NCBI RefSeq assembly: GCF_900314695.1 | Contig: NZ_OMWD01000015.1 | Location: 1 to 57,524, forward strand | Direction: 5' to 3' | Source of the DNA: an uncultured Methanobrevibacter sp. | GTDB taxonomy: Archaea > Methanobacteriota > Methanobacteria > Methanobacteriales > Methanobacteriaceae | DNA: 57,524 nt | Shown here: one piece after another, positions 53,809-57,524 of the stretch | How positions within the stretch are numbered: position 1 is the stretch's first letter | How the letters are laid out: each line of letters opens with the position of its first letter | Notes under the pieces: model-generated | Database searches by the model: none | What the model was told of the DNA's origin: nothing | The model's input: only the letters and a program-made list of their open reading frames with translations | Program-made: the position numbers and the translations under genes

Positions 53809-54433
53809 ATTAGCTTATACCAATGTAGAAAACCTTGATTTGAAAAGAGGTTATGAATTAGTTTCAACTAATCGAAAGAGCAAAATCGATTTTTACCGAT
53901 TTGATAAGGACAAAAAACTCAGCTGCGGAGTTTATCTTTTGGTTATGAAATTACTGAATGAAGAAAACATTACCGATCCCATAATCAAAACTGAAAAATA
54001 TGGTAAAGCATACATATCCAACTATGACAATATCCATTTTAATGTAAGTCATTCGAGAAACATGATTTGTTGTGCAATATCCGATAAACCTGTAGGTACA
54101 GACATCGAATTTAATGACCCTACAATTGATTTAAATATAGCCAAACATTATTTCTTCAACAGCGAATATGAAAACATCATGAACTCCCCAAAACCAATTG
54201 ATGAATTCTTCAATTATTGGGTTTTGAAGGAAAGTTATATGAAATACACTGGTTTAGGATTTAATTTAGACCTTGACAGCTTTGAAATACTTATGAGTGA
54301 AGACATTAAACTTAAAAATGATAAAGATAATCTTAAGTTTAATCTTTTCAGTATTGAAGAATATAAAATAGGTATCGCAAGTCACTATAATGTTAATCAT
54401 ATCTATAATTATCCAATCAACGAGTTATATTAA
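53801..54433 (+). CDS. Sfp-type 4'-phosphopantetheinyl transferase
   Basis: 210 residues. Signatures: FNVSHSRNMICCAI (81-94), VGTDIEF (98-104) and FNYWVLKESYMKYTGLG (137-153), which hold the metal and catalytic acids Asp101, Glu103 and Glu144. The enzyme loads phosphopantetheine onto carrier proteins of NRPS, PKS or fatty-acid type. Archaea make lipids without ACP, so its target is a puzzle unless an NRPS exists elsewhere; M. ruminantium has such NRPS genes. It is translationally coupled to the phosphatase. Confidence 0.9.
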   Translation: MIKLAYTNVENLDLKRGYELVSTNRKSKIDFYRFDKDKKLSCGVYLLVMKLLNEENITDPIIKTEKYGKAYISNYDNIHFNVSHSRNMICCAISDKPVGTDIEFNDPTIDLNIAKHYFFNSEYENIMNSPKPIDEFFNYWVLKESYMKYTGLGFNLDLDSFEILMSEDIKLKNDKDNLKFNLFSIEEYKIGIASHYNVNHIYNYPINELY

Positions 54434-54447
54434 CTAAAAATGAATAA

Positions 54448-54636
54448 TCAAATTTTTTTAAAGTATCTCTCGAGATTTCTTAACTCATTATTAAACTCTT
54501 TTACTTCTTTTGAATCTATTTGTCCGCTTAAATCAGACATATAATTTTTATACATGTAAATTGCCAGCAAAACCACAACCATTATTCCTCCAAAAAGTAA
54601 TATAAATTCTGCAGACGTTTGACCGCTTTTATCCAC
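54448..54636 (-). CDS. Class III signal-peptide pilin-like protein
   Basis: 62 residues, GTG start overlapping the TadC stop codon by one base (TAGTG). The N-terminus DKSGQTSAEFILLFGGIMV is a class III (EppA-type) prepilin signal: QxSxExxxL directly after a cleavage Gly. The rest is hydrophilic with a coiled-coil look. Short archaeal pilins like this assemble into thin pili. Only this one pilin and the platform protein are in the window; the ATPase and EppA are not. Confidence 0.85.
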   Translation of the reverse strand: MDKSGQTSAEFILLFGGIMVVVLLAIYMYKNYMSDLSGQIDSKEVKEFNNELRNLERYFKKI

Positions 54637-55562
54637 TAAAATCCCCCCACAAACATACTTCCACCGAATGTTGTTACCATATAAAAAATAGCAAAAGATG
54701 CAGACACCAATGGAAGTGAAAACTTAATTCCTTTTTTAAACTCGCCATACATAATCAAACTGATAATGAAAGCTACCAAAATAGAATGAATAATCAAATA
54801 AATCTCGCCCGCTACAGGAGCAGTCAAAACAATTTCTGATTCCATACCATAATTTTGCATAAACCCAGAATAAACTCCAACCATACCTATCGCAAAAGGA
54901 GTTGCCACAATTGCCGAAATTAAAAGGAACATGACTGACATCATTACAGTTGATTTCCTCTCACGTTTTAATGCAAGCAAGTCCCTCAAATCATCCGATA
55001 CCTCAAAAAGTACTCCAGATACGCTTGATCCACTTTTACGACCATCTAAAATAATGTTAAAAATTCGCTCCAATTCTTTAGATTTTAGACGTTTTGCCAT
55101 GGCTTGCCATGCATCATCAAAATTCCTACCCATACGAATTTCAACGATTGCCCTTCTCATTTCATCGTATAGCGGCCCTTCACCATACTGTGACATGTCT
55201 TCCATTGCATTTTCAAAACTGAGTCCGACCTGCAGCATACTTGAAAGTTGCCTTAAAAAGTCAGGTGCAGTTTTTTCGATTTCCTGTGCTCTTTTTTCCT
55301 GTTGGACAATAACATATGTGAAAAGGCCAGGAATTACGAAAAATGGTAAAATCAATAGTGACACCGGAAAGTTTAGAACTGCCAATGTTAATGCCAAAAC
55401 AATTTCAGAGATTATAATGAAAATTACAATCATTGCCAAAACTTTAGTTGCATCAGTAAAAATAGCTCCACTCAGTAAAAATTCCTGTAATTTGGACAAA
55501 TACTTTTCAGGAATAGTATTGTCGAAAAATATTGCTAAATCATCAATTATTTTAAATTTCAT
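54636..55562 (-). CDS. TadC-like pilus assembly platform protein
   Basis: 308 residues, type II secretion F domain. Two hydrophobic segments at about 40-85, a soluble domain (EKTAPDFLRQLSSMLQVGLSFENAMEDMSQYGEGPLYDEMRR) and about four later membrane helices match the FlaJ/TadC family, the membrane platform driven by a secretion ATPase. Start 55562 has no ribosome site and a TATA-like CTTTATATTATATT about 16-30 bases upstream, so the message may be leaderless. The downstream pilin is coupled. Confidence 0.88.
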   Translation of the reverse strand: MKFKIIDDLAIFFDNTIPEKYLSKLQEFLLSGAIFTDATKVLAMIVIFIIISEIVLALTLAVLNFPVSLLILPFFVIPGLFTYVIVQQEKRAQEIEKTAPDFLRQLSSMLQVGLSFENAMEDMSQYGEGPLYDEMRRAIVEIRMGRNFDDAWQAMAKRLKSKELERIFNIILDGRKSGSSVSGVLFEVSDDLRDLLALKRERKSTVMMSVMFLLISAIVATPFAIGMVGVYSGFMQNYGMESEIVLTAPVAGEIYLIIHSILVAFIISLIMYGEFKKGIKFSLPLVSASFAIFYMVTTFGGSMFVGGF

Positions 55563-55909
55563 AAAATAAAATTTGGTTTAATATAATATAAAGTATTGGT
55601 TATTTTCAAAAGCAATAATAGAGAATGAAAACAAGAATTCATACCAATTAAACAAAATGTTTGGTCAAATGAAATAACACTTAAATGAATTAATCCAATT
55701 GGGAAAAAAGGTAATAAAATAAAAAGAGACAATATCTACGATGCATAAGAATTAAAAAATTGTTTTAGACAAAACTCAAAAAAAAAAGAATAGAACAAAT
55801 TAAACAATTTATACCTCATACCCATTGTTTTAAAAGATTTCATAATAACACATATTAAATCACTTTTACATCATATCTAAAACACCATGACAAAAATATT
55901 GAAAAAACT
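55563..55909. other. AT-rich intergenic region without a gene
   Basis: 347 bases between the tadC start and the trkH stop. It contains the probable tadC promoter at about 55578-55595, and long A/T runs. No open frame longer than about 30 codons looks real, and no RNA structure was recognised. Confidence 0.4.
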
Positions 55910-57343
55910 TCATCTTTTAAAGATTTCAAATACTGCCCTCATAGTAATCAATAATGGATAAATTTCCAATCTTCCACTCAACATATTAAACATGCCGATA
56001 ATCTTTAATGGCCATTCCATTGTTTGTGAAATTTGTCCTATTTCCAAACCAACGTTACCCTGCATGGACATTGTGAAAAACAATGAATTAAAAGGGTCAT
56101 GACCATATAAACTTAATAACGACCAAGTGATTAAAATACACATGAAATAAAGTGTTATATAATTTCCACTTTGCGCTACAATTTCTTCAGTGAGCTTTTG
56201 GTCGGATTTCGGCAAAGGAACAACACTACCCACTGGAGACAATATTTCACGTGAATTTCTATATATTCCTTTAAAAAAGGTAATAACCCTCATCAACTTA
56301 AGTGCACCGACAGTAGATCCTGTAGAACCCCCAATAAGCATTAACATCATTATAATGAATATCGTAAATGGTGGCCACCCACCCATGACAGTTGCACTTT
56401 GAATACTTGCCCCAGTTGTTGTAACGGCAGAAACTACCGTAAACAGATTGTCCATAGGAACAATATTGGATGTTACATATATCAGGAAAGTTGAAACCGC
56501 AATCAAAGAGATTAATGCTTTAAACTGCATATCTTGAATTAATGACTTTCCCCGTGTCTTGATAATATTATAATGAACCAAAAAGCTTGTTGCACCCAAT
56601 ATCATCAAAAAAATCGTAATGAAATATATCAGGTCATTTTGATAAAATCCAATATTCGCATTTTTTACGCTCATACCACCAGTGGAAATAATGCAAAATG
56701 TATTACAAATGGAATCGAAAAGAGGCATTCCAGCAAGAGAATATAAAACAATTCCCAAAACAGTAAATATTAAATAAATTTTGATGATTTGTTTGATTGT
56801 GGCTTTTATTGATGGTTTAATTCTCTCTTCACGAGCTTCAGATTGATATAGTTTGGATGACATGACACCAGGTTTTGTTAGAATAGCAATTATCATAACA
56901 ATTACTCCCAAACCACCAATCCATTGTTGCAGTGCTCTAAAAAATAGTATGCTATATGGTAGAATTTCGACATCAGGATATATTGTAATTCCACTGCCAG
57001 TTAATGCAGACATACATTCAAAAATACTGTCAACGATGCCTATACCAGTTACAAAATAAAGTACCAATCCACAGATAAAAGATGCCCAAATCCAAGACAA
57101 AGACGATATCATCATGGCATGCTTCATACGTATTTTATTAATTGAATATTTTTCCAATCCTTTTATGAAAATCAAACCAACGACAATTGATATAGTAGCA
57201 GGCATTAGAAAATAAACCGCATTAAACTCCAAAAATATCAAATCAATAATTATTGGAACTAAACACATTGCTCCAATACCAATCATCAATAATCCACAGT
57301 TTCTAGCAACAATCAATAAATCCTGTTTATTAATATATCGCAT
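55910..57343 (-). CDS. trkH: Trk-type potassium uptake protein TrkH
   Basis: 477 residues from ATG 57343 (GGGTGGATAT site); an upstream ATG at 57367 is less likely. TrkH is the membrane pore of potassium import, driven with a TrkA regulatory subunit. Four selectivity-filter loops are visible: SALTGSGIT, IISTGGMSV, TTTGASIQ and MQGNVGLE. Long hydrophobic segments fit the eight-helix, four-pore-loop family. TrkA is not in the window. Confidence 0.93.
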   Translation of the reverse strand: MRYINKQDLLIVARNCGLLMIGIGAMCLVPIIIDLIFLEFNAVYFLMPATISIVVGLIFIKGLEKYSINKIRMKHAMMISSLSWIWASFICGLVLYFVTGIGIVDSIFECMSALTGSGITIYPDVEILPYSILFFRALQQWIGGLGVIVMIIAILTKPGVMSSKLYQSEAREERIKPSIKATIKQIIKIYLIFTVLGIVLYSLAGMPLFDSICNTFCIISTGGMSVKNANIGFYQNDLIYFITIFLMILGATSFLVHYNIIKTRGKSLIQDMQFKALISLIAVSTFLIYVTSNIVPMDNLFTVVSAVTTTGASIQSATVMGGWPPFTIFIIMMLMLIGGSTGSTVGALKLMRVITFFKGIYRNSREILSPVGSVVPLPKSDQKLTEEIVAQSGNYITLYFMCILITWSLLSLYGHDPFNSLFFTMSMQGNVGLEIGQISQTMEWPLKIIGMFNMLSGRLEIYPLLITMRAVFEIFKR

Positions 57344-57524
57344 ATATCCACCCACTACGTTAATCATTTAAATATTGAATAAATAGATATATAAATTTTT
57401 AAGAAAAAAATTTTTTACAAAAAATGGCAATGTTGAAATCCTAGAATTTTTTTCACTTGAAATTTCACATCGATGTGATTTCTTGATGTAAAATTAGTAT
57501 TTCTTTGATTAGCCAGATATATGT

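Overview
The window is AT-rich archaeal DNA that fits a methanogen of the order Methanobacteriales, most likely Methanobrevibacter. The signs are a giant secreted adhesin-like protein with beta-helix and DUF11 repeats, a protein with a pseudomurein-binding-type repeat, a nine-gene A-type ATP synthase operon, archaeal TFB, Gar1, DnaG, TiaS and AtpK, an F420-pathway lactaldehyde dehydrogenase, ribosome binding sites of the GGTGAT type and TTTATATA promoter boxes. No 16S rRNA is present, so the genus is an inference.

Layout. 1-5.7 kb: surface region with a partial adhesin-like protein (minus strand), a membrane-anchored wall-binding protein and an AqpZ-type water channel. 5.7-13.6 kb: nitroreductase-like protein, UMP kinase, TatD nuclease, small zinc-ribbon protein, two adjacent YbjQ-type genes (one fused to membrane segments), an orphan CARF-HEPN ribonuclease of the CRISPR ancillary type, and TauE, DMT and unknown membrane proteins. 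13.6-22.5 kb: two-domain glycosyltransferase, TFB and Gar1 (overlapping, with an unresolved TFB start), RraA-like protein, DnaG, BioY with a possible BirA operator, DUF1284 protein, tRNA-Gln, ATP-grasp enzyme and a 49-residue membrane protein. 22.6-31.5 kb: A-type ATP synthase operon atpHIKECFABD on the minus strand, whose proteolipid carries sodium-type ligands in both hairpins. 31.6-40.4 kb: accessory metabolism, with a small citrate-synthase-like lyase, a class I fumarase alpha-type subunit without a beta partner, a U32-like TIM barrel, an MmgE/PrpD protein, and two tandem copies of a two-gene membrane pair (DUF3100-like plus a small partner). 40.5-51.1 kb: TiaS, a COG1395-type regulator, a Cys-rich protein, a YbjQ gene broken by an in-frame TGA, SerA, JAMM protease, Thg1-like protein, aspartate dehydrogenase, PRC-barrel protein, tRNA-binding protein and CofA-type aldehyde dehydrogenase. 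51.5-57.5 kb: an anti-sigma-type kinase, a SpoIIE-type membrane phosphatase and an Sfp-type phosphopantetheinyl transferase in one overlapping operon, then a TadC plus class III pilin pair and TrkH.

How the genes may work together. The ATP synthase and TrkH belong to ion-gradient energetics. The 33-40 kb cluster looks like an undescribed route for taking up and processing a di- or tricarboxylic acid. The 51.5-54.4 kb operon is a bacterial-style partner-switch module in an organism whose transcription uses TFB rather than sigma factors, translationally coupled to a carrier-protein activating enzyme. These two loci, the orphan CARF-HEPN gene and the TFB start problem are the parts most worth following up.
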